From Rhodocyclaceae bacterium (GTDB lineage: Bacteria; Pseudomonadota; Gammaproteobacteria; Burkholderiales; Rhodocyclaceae), in the NCBI GenBank assembly GCA_030824275.1, contig JAVBXY010000035.1, positions 186,001 through 250,000 on the forward strand: a DNA stretch of 64,000 nt, in the 5' to 3' direction. How positions within the stretch are numbered: position 1 is the stretch's first letter; every line of letters starts with the position of its first letter. The notes beneath the pieces were generated by a model, which did no database searches, had not been told where the DNA came from, and saw only the letters and a program-made list of their open reading frames with translations. Below, piece by piece: positions 26,672-36,786 of this stretch. Both the position numbers and the translations under genes were made by a program.

Positions 26672-28897
26672 TCACTTGGTGTCGAACGTCCACGTACCGT
26701 CCCAGTCCTGACCGGGTGACTCTTTGCGGTAGTGGGCGATGCGCTGATTGTAGAGATTGTAGACATAGCGCGGGTGGATGCGCGTAAGGTTCATTAGCAA
26801 TACCTCCGCCTGATCCCAGTCCTGTGCTCGATATACGCGCAAGGTCTGATTCCAGAGCTTGAGCTCATCGAGAGCTTCGCTCCCAACCTTGCCTTCCTCG
26901 CCTACCGGTTCATAAATCCCGACCGGCTCGTCCTTGCCTTTTACGCGGACTTTATCCAGTTCCCTGAACACAAAAGCCGTCTTCAAAAGCTCGCGCGACG
27001 ATTCGCCAACGATTATGCCCACGCCATACTGTTTGGTGATCCCCTCCAGGCGGGAGCCAAGGTTAACCGCGTCCCCCATCACCGTATAGGATTGACGCAC
27101 TGGCGAGCCCATGTCGCCCACTGTCATCGGTCCGGTATTCACGCCGACGCCGATCTTCAATTCCGGCCAGCCGCGCGCAACCAAGTCCTTGTTCAACTCG
27201 ATCAGGGCGACATGCATTTCCAATGCGGTGAGAACGGCATTCTTCGCGTGTTCGGGATCGTCAACCGGCGCCCCCCAAAAGGCCATGATGGCATCGCCGA
27301 TGTACTTGTCCAGCGTACCGCGGTGCTTGCGGACAACCAGTGTCATGGCGCCGAGGTACTCGTTCATCAGCGTGGCAAGCTCGTCCGGTTCCAGGCCTTC
27401 GGAAATAGTGGTGAAGCCACGCACGTCGGAGAACAGCACGGTAAGCTCGGCCTTGCGCCCCGCCATGCTGTAGTTTTCCGGGTCCCGGCTCATTTCCTCG
27501 ACCAGCTCGGGAGGCACGTACTGACCGAACAAACCGGTCAATTGCCGCTTGGTCCGCGACTCGACGAAATAGCCCCACGACATGTTCATGGCGTAGAGCA
27601 AGGCAATGGCCATCATGCCCGAGGCAAGCGGAAGGACGACATGCCCCACGTGCCAGAAGGAAAAGTTCACACTGAGCATGAACAGCAGCACGATCACGCC
27701 AACGATGGTCGCCCGGAAGGGTGACAGCATGGGCAGCAGGAACACCATGACCGCACCGGAAATCAGAACCAGCAGGACGTCCGCGCCAAGAATGTACGGC
27801 GGCTTGTGCTTGATCGTGCCGTCGAGCATGCCGGCGATCAGGTTGGCATGTACTTCCACCCCGGGATAAGCCGCACCAACTGGCGTTGCCCGCAGATCCA
27901 TGAGGCCGGGGGCCGTCGTACCAACAATCACCAGCCGCCCCGCCAGCTTCTCCTGTGGCACGCGACCATTGATGACATCGGTGGCGGAAATGTATGGAAA
28001 GCTGCCCTGGTAGCCGCGGTAGGGGATCAGCGTGGCCGCGTTCTCGTCCACGGGAATGCGCAGAACTCCGCCAGTGGCAGTTTTCAGATCCAGCCACTCC
28101 ATACCCGCATACACGCCAGGAGAATCGTCGGGGTAACCAGGCGTGATGGCAGGATTTCCCAGCAGTCGCCGCACCATCGCCAATGAAAGAGATTCGTAGT
28201 ACTGCCCCTTGTATTCAACCAGCAGGGGAACCCGACGGGAAGTGCCATCGAAATCCACCAACGGATTGAAGTGACCGGCGCCGCCAGCAGCTTTCTGGAA
28301 CTCGGGAAGATTGGCGCCAAAACTAAACCACTGAGTGAAGGCAATGCGACGGCCATTGAATGTGCCCGCAGGGAATACGGGATCGGGAATCACACCGGCG
28401 CTGGCACCGCCCTCCTTGTTCGAGAAGTAGTAGCCCAGGATCACCGGCCGGTTCTTCAGCGCGGCGGCAAAGCGGGCATCGTAATCAAGTTGAGGACGAA
28501 GCTCCTTGAGGGTTGCCTGAAAGCCAGCCGTATCGCGCAACTCACGCTTTGCCAGCGTCTCCAGGGACTTGAGGCCTGAACTATCATCCGGCTCGGCAAA
28601 AACCACGTCGAATCCAACCTGCTTGACACCATAATGATCGAACAGCTTGTTCATCATCGTGGCCATCTTGTCCCGCCCCCAAGGCCAGCGGCCCTGCTCA
28701 CCGAGGGATTTTTCATCGATATCGATGATGACAACCCGCTGATCCACGCTCTGCGGCATGGTCAACTTCACCTTGGCATCGTAAATGATCGCGTCCATGT
28801 GATTCACGAACGGAATCTGGTAGATGCGGGCCGAATGGCCAAGCAGCACCAGCAAGATAACGAGTCCAAGGAGATAGCGGGGCAGGTACTGTTTCAA
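26672..28897 (-). CDS. CHASE2 adenylate cyclase (class III)
   Basis: 741 residues. N-terminal membrane helix, periplasmic CHASE2 sensor (about 30-365), three further helices (about 370-440), then the cyclase domain: LFSDVRGFTTIS (metal D491), LDKYIGDAIMAFW (K531, metal D535), YTVMGDAVNLGSR (T605, N612, R616). The K/T pair at the purine-specifying positions is that of class IIIb adenylyl cyclases. The C-terminal 75 residues are helical. It should make cAMP in response to a periplasmic cue, feeding the cNMP-binding protein two genes downstream. Confidence 0.92.
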   Translation of the reverse strand: MKQYLPRYLLGLVILLVLLGHSARIYQIPFVNHMDAIIYDAKVKLTMPQSVDQRVVIIDIDEKSLGEQGRWPWGRDKMATMMNKLFDHYGVKQVGFDVVFAEPDDSSGLKSLETLAKRELRDTAGFQATLKELRPQLDYDARFAAALKNRPVILGYYFSNKEGGASAGVIPDPVFPAGTFNGRRIAFTQWFSFGANLPEFQKAAGGAGHFNPLVDFDGTSRRVPLLVEYKGQYYESLSLAMVRRLLGNPAITPGYPDDSPGVYAGMEWLDLKTATGGVLRIPVDENAATLIPYRGYQGSFPYISATDVINGRVPQEKLAGRLVIVGTTAPGLMDLRATPVGAAYPGVEVHANLIAGMLDGTIKHKPPYILGADVLLVLISGAVMVFLLPMLSPFRATIVGVIVLLFMLSVNFSFWHVGHVVLPLASGMMAIALLYAMNMSWGYFVESRTKRQLTGLFGQYVPPELVEEMSRDPENYSMAGRKAELTVLFSDVRGFTTISEGLEPDELATLMNEYLGAMTLVVRKHRGTLDKYIGDAIMAFWGAPVDDPEHAKNAVLTALEMHVALIELNKDLVARGWPELKIGVGVNTGPMTVGDMGSPVRQSYTVMGDAVNLGSRLEGITKQYGVGIIVGESSRELLKTAFVFRELDKVRVKGKDEPVGIYEPVGEEGKVGSEALDELKLWNQTLRVYRAQDWDQAEVLLMNLTRIHPRYVYNLYNQRIAHYRKESPGQDWDGTWTFDTK

Positions 28898-28939
28898 GAT
28901 CGCTCCAGCGGGGTTCAGGTGGTGATCAACGATATGTCG

Positions 28940-29659
28940 TCAGGTCTTGAGGAAGAATTCCATCTTTACCCCCGCAAGCTCGATCACATCGTGATCCTGC
29001 AATTCATGCGCCTGGGCATCGATCATCTTGCCGTTGATTACAGGGAAATTCGCGCCCTCGACATGCGTGATGAAATAACCATGCGGACGCCGAGCAATCA
29101 CCGCCACCTGTACGCCGGGCTTGCCCAGCGTCGTCAGGGTCTTGGTCAATTCAAGTTCCTTGCCTGCATTGCCTCCTGACAGAATCTGGATTGCGCCAAG
29201 CGGCAATGCAGCAGCCGGAGCAGCGGAAGCGGCCGGAGTTGCCGGTGCTGCGGCAGGGCTGGGCGTACTGGGCTGAGGTGCGGGAGCCACTGCGGGCTCG
29301 GCCGGCTTCTGCGCGGCACCGGGGCGCAGGATCATGGTCTTTTCGAAATCAGCGTTGGAGGTTTGCTGCGGTACCTCGCTGACATACTTCAGGCGGTACT
29401 TGCCGAGTTCGATCGTGTCGCCATTCTGCAGGAAGTGCTTCTTTACCGATTGGCCGTTGACGAAAGTGCCATTGGTGCTGCCCATGTCCTCGAGAAATGA
29501 ATCGTTGAGGATGGTGATCACCACCGCATGCTCGCCGGAGATCGCCAGATTGTCTATCTGGATATCGTTGTGCGGCTTGCGGCCGATCGTCGTGCGCTCT
29601 TTGGTAAGGGGGATATCCTTGAGCACCGTGCTGTCCATGCTGAGTATTAGCTTAGCCAT
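28940..29659 (-). CDS. Dual FHA-domain phosphothreonine-binding protein
   Basis: 239 residues. The N-terminal FHA domain (about 1-95) has all core features: TTIGRKPHNDIQI, SGEHAVV, GSTNGTFVNG. A Pro/Ala-rich linker follows, starting with FEKTMILRPG, a plausible kinase target, and a second, degenerate FHA domain (about 150-239) lacking the Ser/His pair. Cytoplasmic. Between a PP2C phosphatase and a CHASE2 cyclase, it probably reads the kinase encoded upstream and bridges it to other components, as Fha proteins do in PpkA/PppA systems. Confidence 0.88.
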   Translation of the reverse strand: MAKLILSMDSTVLKDIPLTKERTTIGRKPHNDIQIDNLAISGEHAVVITILNDSFLEDMGSTNGTFVNGQSVKKHFLQNGDTIELGKYRLKYVSEVPQQTSNADFEKTMILRPGAAQKPAEPAVAPAPQPSTPSPAAAPATPAASAAPAAALPLGAIQILSGGNAGKELELTKTLTTLGKPGVQVAVIARRPHGYFITHVEGANFPVINGKMIDAQAHELQDHDVIELAGVKMEFFLKT

Positions 29660-29688
29660 TCTTCAATCCTTCAAGCTGAAACACGTCG

Positions 29689-30510
29689 TCACTTGAACCA
29701 GGTCAGGAAACGGGACCACCAGCCGCGTGCGGCAGGGTATTCGCCTTTGACCTTGACCAGTATCACAGAAACATTGTCGCGACCGCCATTGTCGTTCGCC
29801 ATCTGTATGAGTTGGGTCGCACAGAGTTCGAGATTGGCCGACAGTGCACCGAGTGTCATCGAAATCTCGTCGTCCTCGACCATGTCGTTGAGACCATCCG
29901 AACAGAACAGCCAGACGTCGCCCGGCTGCACGTCGTAATCATGGATTTCCGGCTCCACCGCAGGATCGACACCGACTGCCCGCGTGACCAGATTCTTGTT
30001 CTGCGAATGCCTGGCCTGCTCGGCGGTGATCATGCCGCTATCGATCTGCTCCTGGAGTAGTGAATGATCACGGGTGATCTGCCGGAAATCCTCGCCGCGC
30101 AAGCGATAGAGACGGGAGTCACCAATGTGGGCCACAGTCACTGAGTCGTCATGGAACACGCCGACCACCAGCGTGGTGCCCATGCCCGCATATTGCGGCT
30201 GGCTTTGCGCCGCCTGGTAAATGGCGCCATTGGCACGGGCCACTTCCACTTCAAGCACAGAGTGCACCCAGGAAACGCCGGCAGCATCCTTGCTACCTGG
30301 AGCCTTGGCGACGAAAGCTTTTTCAAGCTCCGTGCCCAACAGGACGGTGGCCATGCCGCTGGCTACCTCACCGGCGTTGTAGCCACCCATTCCATCGGCC
30401 AGGACGACAATGCCGCCGATGGCATTGGCCATGACCGAATCTTCATTATTCGTGCGCACCATCCCCGGATCGGTTTTGGCGACGATTTCCAGTGCGGCGG
30501 AAAGATCCAT
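29689..30510 (-). CDS. PP2C-family Ser/Thr protein phosphatase
   Basis: 273 residues. Motifs in order: RTNNEDSV, VLADGMGGYNAG (metal Asp), AHIGDSRLYRLRG, FCSDGLNDM and GGRDNVSVIL, the complete metal-binding set of bacterial PP2C (PstP/PppA). It is cytosolic with a short basic C-terminus and reverses phosphorylation by the kinase gene 12 bp upstream. Kinase, phosphatase and FHA genes lie in transcription order with gaps of 12 and 29 bp, so they are co-expressed. Confidence 0.93.
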   Translation of the reverse strand: MDLSAALEIVAKTDPGMVRTNNEDSVMANAIGGIVVLADGMGGYNAGEVASGMATVLLGTELEKAFVAKAPGSKDAAGVSWVHSVLEVEVARANGAIYQAAQSQPQYAGMGTTLVVGVFHDDSVTVAHIGDSRLYRLRGEDFRQITRDHSLLQEQIDSGMITAEQARHSQNKNLVTRAVGVDPAVEPEIHDYDVQPGDVWLFCSDGLNDMVEDDEISMTLGALSANLELCATQLIQMANDNGGRDNVSVILVKVKGEYPAARGWWSRFLTWFK

Positions 30511-30522
30511 TGTGTCCGGTCC

Positions 30523-33171
30523 TCAAATACTGATATCGACGGCACCTGCCGCCGCGTTGCCACCCGTCGATCCAAGACAGGCACGGAGATCGGCGGCCAT
30601 CTCGGCGCCGGTCTGATAACGACTTTCCGGGTCTTTGACCATCGCCTTGTCGACAATGGCGACCAGGCAATCGGGCAAGTCGGGATTGATGCTGCGGATA
30701 TTGGGGTGCGGCTCATTGGCAATGCGAAACATTAGCTGTGCCATCGAGTCCCCGGAAAACGGCAACTGGCCGCAGGACATCTGGTAAAGCATGACTCCGA
30801 GCGAGAAGAGGTCGGAACGGCCGTCAATCTTCTTGCCCGCGAGCTGTTCCGGCGACATGTAGGACGGCGTGCCCAGTACCATGCCGGTCTTGGTCTTCGA
30901 CGAATCCGTGATGCGGGCGATGCCAAAGTCCGTGACCTTGACCTGATCGGACTCGGGTTCGTACATGATGTTGGCCGGCTTGATGTCACGGTGCACCACA
31001 TGGTTCTCGTGGGCATAGGACAGTGCATCGGCAACGCGGGCGACAATGCTCATGACCTTGGGCAAGGGCAACAGGTTGCCCGCCTTGGCGAAGGGCACCA
31101 GATCCTTGCCCTTGAGGAACTCCATGGCGATATAGGCCAGATCGTGTTCCTCGCCGGCGTCGAACATGGTGACGATGTTGGGATGATTCAGACGCCCGGC
31201 CGTCTCGGCTTCACGGAAGAAGCGTTCCTTGACGTCGGCGATCTCGTCCTCGTCGAACTCCTGGGACAGCGCCATGGTCTTGATGGCGACGATACGGTTG
31301 ATCTTGGGATCGCGCCCCATATAGACCACGCCCATGGCGCCTTTGCCAAGTTCCTTTTCGATCTGGTAGCGACCCAGCATTGGTTTTTCGACATTGCCGG
31401 AGGCGTCGAGCAGAGAGGCGTTACTGCGACCACCGCCACCACCGCCGAGAATCACCGTTTCCGACAGCTGCTTGGCGCGGTTCAAGCGGGTTTCCAGATC
31501 GCGGAACTTGGGATCGAAGTCGAACATGTAGCGGAACACCATTTCCGCCTTGTTGAACTGGCGCTTGCGCTCGAAGTCCAGCGCCAGGTTGTACATGTTC
31601 TCCATCAACTGCTGGTCCATCGGACACTTGCGGAACTTGTCGAAGGCCATGTCAAGCTGGCCCTGCCCCTGGAAGGCCAAGCCCAGCATGCGATTGGACT
31701 CGGCCGAATCGGCATCCGATTTTTCCTTGCCGCGCTCGGCGACGAGGAAGCGCTTGGTGGTCAACAGCAGATGGCCGACCAGCAGCAAAGTCGCCGGCAC
31801 CATCAATTGCAGCCACATCAGTTGCGTCGTCATCAACGCGAAGTGTGTGCCGATCAACAGCAGCAACAGGCCCGCCGTGATACCAGCCGCCAGCCCGGCC
31901 TTGATGCGCGGCAGCAGCGCAATCAGATAGGCAGCGATCAGCAGGAAAACCAGTTTCTCGACCCAGAATCCCCAGGTCGGCGCGACAAAGAAATGCTCCG
32001 ACAACAGACTGGAAATGGCATGAGCCTCCAGCAGGACGGACGGCATTCCCGGATTCACCGGCGTTACAAAAAAGCTGCCCAGACCGGCGGCTGTCGGCCC
32101 GATCAGCACCACCTTGTCGCGATACTTGTCGTAGGGAATCTTGCCGCTCTTCACGTCGAAGAAGGAATCCACCGGAAAGGCCTGCTTGCCGCCTTCGGCG
32201 TCCTTGTAGAAGAAGGTCAGCATGCGCGTATCGAGATCGGTGCCGATGTTCAGACGCCCCAGCGTGACGGAACTGCCCGCCGCCACCTTGATGTCGGCAG
32301 GCGCGAGATTCAGGCTCTTGGCGGCGGCCAGCAAGGACAGGGACGGGAAAGTCAGGTCGAAATGCGCCAGCACCAGCGTTTCCGTGCGTACCCCGCCATC
32401 GACGTCAAATACCGGATTGACGTGGCCGATGGCGGCGGCCACTTTGCCGAAGGGCTCGATCACCCCGGCATCGATACCTGTCGTGGGAATCGGCGGCGTA
32501 TCGCCAGCGCCTACTTTTACCGCGTTCTTCTTGATGAAGTCAGGCAATTCCTTATCTGGCCGACCACGCGGTTCCCCCAGCGCGAACTGCATGGGCAGCA
32601 CGACATTCCCGGCCTTGCCAAACGCCTCGGCCAGACGACGGTCGGTATTCAGCTTTTGTTCAGCCTCGATCAGCAGGGCATCGAGTTGCGGGCAGGTAGA
32701 AACTAGCGGCGTCGGTGCCTCGCTCACGGAAGGCGGAGTAGTAGCGGGGGCCGCAACATCCGCTGGTGGAGCCACCACCGCGACGACAGGGGCTGCCGGA
32801 GCAGCCGATGGCAGGCTCACGCCGCAGGTTTCAATCAGCTTGTTGATGTAGACCAGACCCGCATCGCGCTGAGGCTCGGAAACGATGACGGTGGAAGCAA
32901 TGACCTTGGCCTTGGCCGCCGCCAGCTTCTCCACCATGTCGGCCATGATCTCGCGGGACCAGGGCCAGCGGCCGATGTTGTCAATACTCTGCTTGTCGAT
33001 GGCAATCACGGCCACCTTGTCGGAAGGCGTTCGCGACGTGGCGACAACACCGAGGTCGTAAGCCTTGCGCTCCAGTCCCTGCAATAGCTGGCCGTTGCCG
33101 AGAATCAGCACGACGATGCTGACCACCACGCCGAAGAACCAGTCGCTTTTCCAGAAATCGGACTTCTTCAT
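30523..33171 (-). CDS. CHASE2 transmembrane Ser/Thr protein kinase
   Basis: 882 residues. A membrane helix at 12-28, a long periplasmic CHASE2 domain (about 30-400, with a Pro/Ala/Val-rich insertion near 125-160), three helices (about 405-470), a TPR-like cytoplasmic linker, then a Hanks-type kinase from about 605: GKGAMGVVY, VAIKTM, HRDIKPANIMYE, DFGIAR, GTPSYMSPEQ. All catalytic residues are present. The domain plan (sensor outside, kinase at the C-terminus) is the reverse of PknB-type kinases. First gene of the 14-gene array; a repeat copy lies inside the CHASE2 coding region. Confidence 0.93.
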   Translation of the reverse strand: MKKSDFWKSDWFFGVVVSIVVLILGNGQLLQGLERKAYDLGVVATSRTPSDKVAVIAIDKQSIDNIGRWPWSREIMADMVEKLAAAKAKVIASTVIVSEPQRDAGLVYINKLIETCGVSLPSAAPAAPVVAVVAPPADVAAPATTPPSVSEAPTPLVSTCPQLDALLIEAEQKLNTDRRLAEAFGKAGNVVLPMQFALGEPRGRPDKELPDFIKKNAVKVGAGDTPPIPTTGIDAGVIEPFGKVAAAIGHVNPVFDVDGGVRTETLVLAHFDLTFPSLSLLAAAKSLNLAPADIKVAAGSSVTLGRLNIGTDLDTRMLTFFYKDAEGGKQAFPVDSFFDVKSGKIPYDKYRDKVVLIGPTAAGLGSFFVTPVNPGMPSVLLEAHAISSLLSEHFFVAPTWGFWVEKLVFLLIAAYLIALLPRIKAGLAAGITAGLLLLLIGTHFALMTTQLMWLQLMVPATLLLVGHLLLTTKRFLVAERGKEKSDADSAESNRMLGLAFQGQGQLDMAFDKFRKCPMDQQLMENMYNLALDFERKRQFNKAEMVFRYMFDFDPKFRDLETRLNRAKQLSETVILGGGGGGRSNASLLDASGNVEKPMLGRYQIEKELGKGAMGVVYMGRDPKINRIVAIKTMALSQEFDEDEIADVKERFFREAETAGRLNHPNIVTMFDAGEEHDLAYIAMEFLKGKDLVPFAKAGNLLPLPKVMSIVARVADALSYAHENHVVHRDIKPANIMYEPESDQVKVTDFGIARITDSSKTKTGMVLGTPSYMSPEQLAGKKIDGRSDLFSLGVMLYQMSCGQLPFSGDSMAQLMFRIANEPHPNIRSINPDLPDCLVAIVDKAMVKDPESRYQTGAEMAADLRACLGSTGGNAAAGAVDISI
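32498..32519 (+). repeat. Interspersed 22-bp repeat, copy 4
   Basis: GTA followed by TCGCCAGCGCCTACTTTTA, inside the kinase gene and antisense to it; the kinase reads it as KVGAGDT in the CHASE2 region. Confidence 0.75.
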
Positions 33172-33180
33172 TCACCGACA

Positions 33181-33208
33181 CCCTGTTGATAGCCCCGATA
33201 AAACAGGG
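33181..33208 (-). promoter_or_regulatory. Possible leader hairpin before the kinase gene
   Basis: CCCTGTT (33181-33187) can pair with AACAGGG (33202-33208) ten bases upstream of the kinase ATG, which could mask the ribosome-binding region. Structure predicted by eye only. Confidence 0.25.
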
Positions 33209-33304
33209 CAATAAGCGCAATTCTTACAGTCCGGCATCAACTCCGTCAATCAATTTAATGACATTCGGAGGTAAGCGCTGCTTGCGTTCGTGGATTCTAT
33301 GCGG

Positions 33305-33336
33305 AAAAAAGCCGCTCCGGCTTGTACCGGAGCGGC
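33305..33336 (-). terminator. Intrinsic terminator after sucCD
   Basis: GCCGCTCCGG (33311-33320) and CCGGAGCGGC (33327-33336) form a perfect ten-base stem with a six-base loop; on the minus strand it is followed by six T. It ends the flavodoxin-paa-sucCD transcript about 50 bp after the sucD stop and insulates the kinase operon. Confidence 0.9.
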
Positions 33337-33365
33337 TTTCGGGCCGCTTTGGCATCGTCTGCGCC

Positions 33366-33387
33366 GTGGCGCCAGCGCCAACTTTTT
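33366..33387 (+). repeat. Interspersed 22-bp repeat, copy 5
   Basis: GTG followed by GCGCCAGCGCCAACTTTTT, overlapping the sucD stop codon and lying between sucD and its terminator. Confidence 0.7.
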
Positions 33388-34279
33388 ACAGCATGGCCTT
33401 GAGCAGCTTGGCCATTTCAGACGGGTTGCGCGTCACCTTGAAACCGCACTCTTCCATGATGGCGAGCTTGGCATCGGCCGTATCGGCACCACCGGAGATC
33501 AGTGCGCCGGCGTGGCCCATGCGCTTTCCGGGGGGCGCCGTGACGCCAGCGATGAAGCCAACGATGGGCTTCTTCATGTTGGCCTTGCACCACACAGCCG
33601 CTTCGGCTTCGTCGGGACCGCCGATTTCGCCAATCATGATCACGGCGTCGGTATCGGGATCGTCATTGAAGGCCTTCATCACGTCAATGTGCTTGAGACC
33701 ATTGATCGGATCGCCACCGATGCCGACCGCGGAGGACTGGCCGAGACCGATTTCGGTCAGCTGCGCCACGGCTTCATAGGTCAGCGTGCCGGAACGCGAC
33801 ACGACGCCGATGCGGCCCTTGCGATGGATGTGGCCGGGCATGATGCCGATCTTGATTTCATCGGGCGTGATCAGGCCAGGGCAGTTCGGGCCGAGCAGCA
33901 GGGTTTTCTTGCCGCCCTTGGCTTCCTTGGCCTTCATCTTGTTGCGCACGTTCAGCATGTCGCGGACGGGGATGCCTTCAGTGATGCAGATCGCCAGATC
34001 GAGGTCGGCTTCGACAGCTTCCCAGATCGCATCGGCGGCGCCAGCGGGCGGCACGTAGATGACGGAGACGGTAGCACCGGTTTCCTTGGCGGCTTCCTTG
34101 ACTGAACCGAAGATCGGGATGTTGAAAATCGTCTCGCCGGCCTTCTTGGGGTTCACGCCGGCAACGAAGCAGTTCTTGCCGTTGGCGTATTCCTGGCACT
34201 TCTCGGTATGGAACTGACCGGTCTTGCCGGTGATGCCCTGGGTGATGACCTTGGTGTCTTTGTTGATGTAGATGGACAT
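33386..34279 (-). CDS. sucD: Succinyl-CoA synthetase alpha subunit
   Basis: 297 residues. CoA-binding Rossmann domain with ITGKTGQFH and [12 protein letters not shown]-type segments, then the ligase domain with the phosphorylated histidine in [10 protein letters not shown]. Forms the alpha-beta enzyme with SucC, interconverting succinyl-CoA and succinate with ATP or GTP formation. Nine bases downstream of sucC. Last gene before a strong terminator. Confidence 0.97.
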   Translation of the reverse strand: MSIYINKDTKVITQGITGKTGQFHTEKCQEYANGKNCFVAGVNPKKAGETIFNIPIFGSVKEAAKETGATVSVIYVPPAGAADAIWEAVEADLDLAICITEGIPVRDMLNVRNKMKAKEAKGGKKTLLLGPNCPGLITPDEIKIGIMPGHIHRKGRIGVVSRSGTLTYEAVAQLTEIGLGQSSAVGIGGDPINGLKHIDVMKAFNDDPDTDAVIMIGEIGGPDEAEAAVWCKANMKKPIVGFIAGVTAPPGKRMGHAGALISGGADTADAKLAIMEECGFKVTRNPSEMAKLLKAML

Positions 34280-34288
34280 AGCGGTTCC

Positions 34289-35449
<1,161 letters not shown>

Positions 35450-35497
35450 ACGTCTTCCTTGTTGTAGATGCTCCGATGATTGGGTGCCGGCATTTCT

Positions 35498-36058
35498 TTA
35501 GGTACCGGTCTTTTTGCTACGAAACCAGCGCGGGTAATAGCGCCGAACTGTCTCCGAAGTCGTTTCGAGGGCGTGACACTGATCAAGCTGCCAGGGCATG
35601 GCGTCAGGAGTCGCCCCTTCGTTGTCTTTCATCTCGCTGGCAAAGGTCTGGATGGCCGCCGTCGGCAACGAGTACAGCAATTCGGTAATGTGCGAGCAGC
35701 CCTGCACCGTGTCGAACAATTCGCCGACGGCGCGACGGAAGCCGCGAAAAAGATTGAGGCCGACCAGCTGATCGTAGGCAGGGCCAATGGTGTCGCAGCC
35801 GCCGGGATAAGGCACCGCATCGGAGCAGGCCGCTGCCTCAAGGATATTCATGTCCCGGTCGATGGTGACGCGAACCCGCATGTCATGAACCGGCTCGCCT
35901 TCCGGACGAATGCCGGAGGCCAGATGATAGTCATGGTCCTTGACGTCGGTAAGCTGGCCTTCGATATCCCACAAACCGTCATCCCGTCGCCATCCCTCCA
36001 GCACGAGGCGGCGGGTATGGATCCGTGTTCGGGAAACGGCGGAAGCGGGCAACGGCAT
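35498..36058 (-). CDS. DUF2889 family protein
   Basis: 186 residues. The start MPLPASAVSRTRIHTRRL and LEGWRRDDGLWDIEGQLTD are diagnostic of DUF2889, a family of unknown function frequent near aromatic-degradation genes in Betaproteobacteria. No signal peptide or membrane segment. I chose the ATG at 36058 over a frame extension to 36133 because it matches the family N-terminus. Located between paaY and sucC in the same orientation. Confidence 0.8.
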   Translation of the reverse strand: MPLPASAVSRTRIHTRRLVLEGWRRDDGLWDIEGQLTDVKDHDYHLASGIRPEGEPVHDMRVRVTIDRDMNILEAAACSDAVPYPGGCDTIGPAYDQLVGLNLFRGFRRAVGELFDTVQGCSHITELLYSLPTAAIQTFASEMKDNEGATPDAMPWQLDQCHALETTSETVRRYYPRWFRSKKTGT

Positions 36059-36165
36059 GGTCGTCAGAGCGGGAGTTTTGCTGCGCTGCCGGGTCTGCGA
36101 AACCAGCCCGGGGCGTCTGTTGCAGCGCGGCATGATAGCACAGCGGGCCTGCCCTGCCGCAGGAC

Positions 36166-36774
36166 TCAGCCCTTGCGCTTGGTGTCCATCAAGGGCTTGA
36201 GATCGGGCAGGCTCAGACGCTTGCGGTCCGGCTCCACTTCGGTCAGTGCCTCAACTTCCCGCATCGACGCGCGGGAGCGCCGGGCCAGCTCCTTGTAGAC
36301 ATCGGTGCCATCGACTTTCCAGGCCATTTCCTGCTCGGTGAGTTCGCGCATCACTTTGGCCGGCACCCCGGCCGCCAGCATGCGCGGCGGAATCTCCATA
36401 CCGGCCTTGATGAAGGATTGCGCGGCGACGATGGCCGATTCGCCGACCACCGCGTTGTCCATCACCACCGCATTCATGCCGACCAGTACGTTGCGACGGA
36501 TGATGCAGCCATGCAGGATCGCCCCGTGACCGATATGCCCGTCGTCCTCGACGATGGTGTCGGAACCGGGAAAGCCATGCATCACGCAGCAGTCCTGGAT
36601 GTTGGCTCCGGCCCCCACCACCAGCCGGCCGAAATCGCCGCGCAGGCTGGCGCAGGGCCCGATGTAGGAGCCTGGTCCGACGATCACGTCGCCGATCAGG
36701 ACGGCGGAAGGATGGACATATGCCGTAGGGTCTACCACCGGGCGGACCCCATCGATCTCATAGACCTTAACCAT
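36166..36774 (-). CDS. paaY: PaaY, hexapeptide-repeat protein of phenylacetate degradation
   Basis: 202 residues. A left-handed beta-helix of the gamma-carbonic-anhydrase type (repeats such as [17 protein letters not shown] and [16 protein letters not shown]), with the C-terminal helix characteristic of PaaY. PaaY acts as a thioesterase that clears dead-end CoA esters of the paa pathway. Starts 12 bp after paaN. Metal-binding histidines typical of the family (HG and GHG segments) are present. Confidence 0.92.
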   Translation of the reverse strand: MVKVYEIDGVRPVVDPTAYVHPSAVLIGDVIVGPGSYIGPCASLRGDFGRLVVGAGANIQDCCVMHGFPGSDTIVEDDGHIGHGAILHGCIIRRNVLVGMNAVVMDNAVVGESAIVAAQSFIKAGMEIPPRMLAAGVPAKVMRELTEQEMAWKVDGTDVYKELARRSRASMREVEALTEVEPDRKRLSLPDLKPLMDTKRKG

Positions 36775-36786
36775 TGCACTCAGCCA

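Noticed and set aside
30991-32706. 571-codon plus-strand open frame opposite the CHASE2 kinase
   Set aside because: The minus-strand kinase has all catalytic motifs; the plus frame is His/Gln/Arg-rich antisense.
33181-33300. TTGACG-N17-TAAGAA as the promoter of the kinase operon
   Set aside because: The -10 matches only three of six positions; the true promoter could not be chosen by eye.
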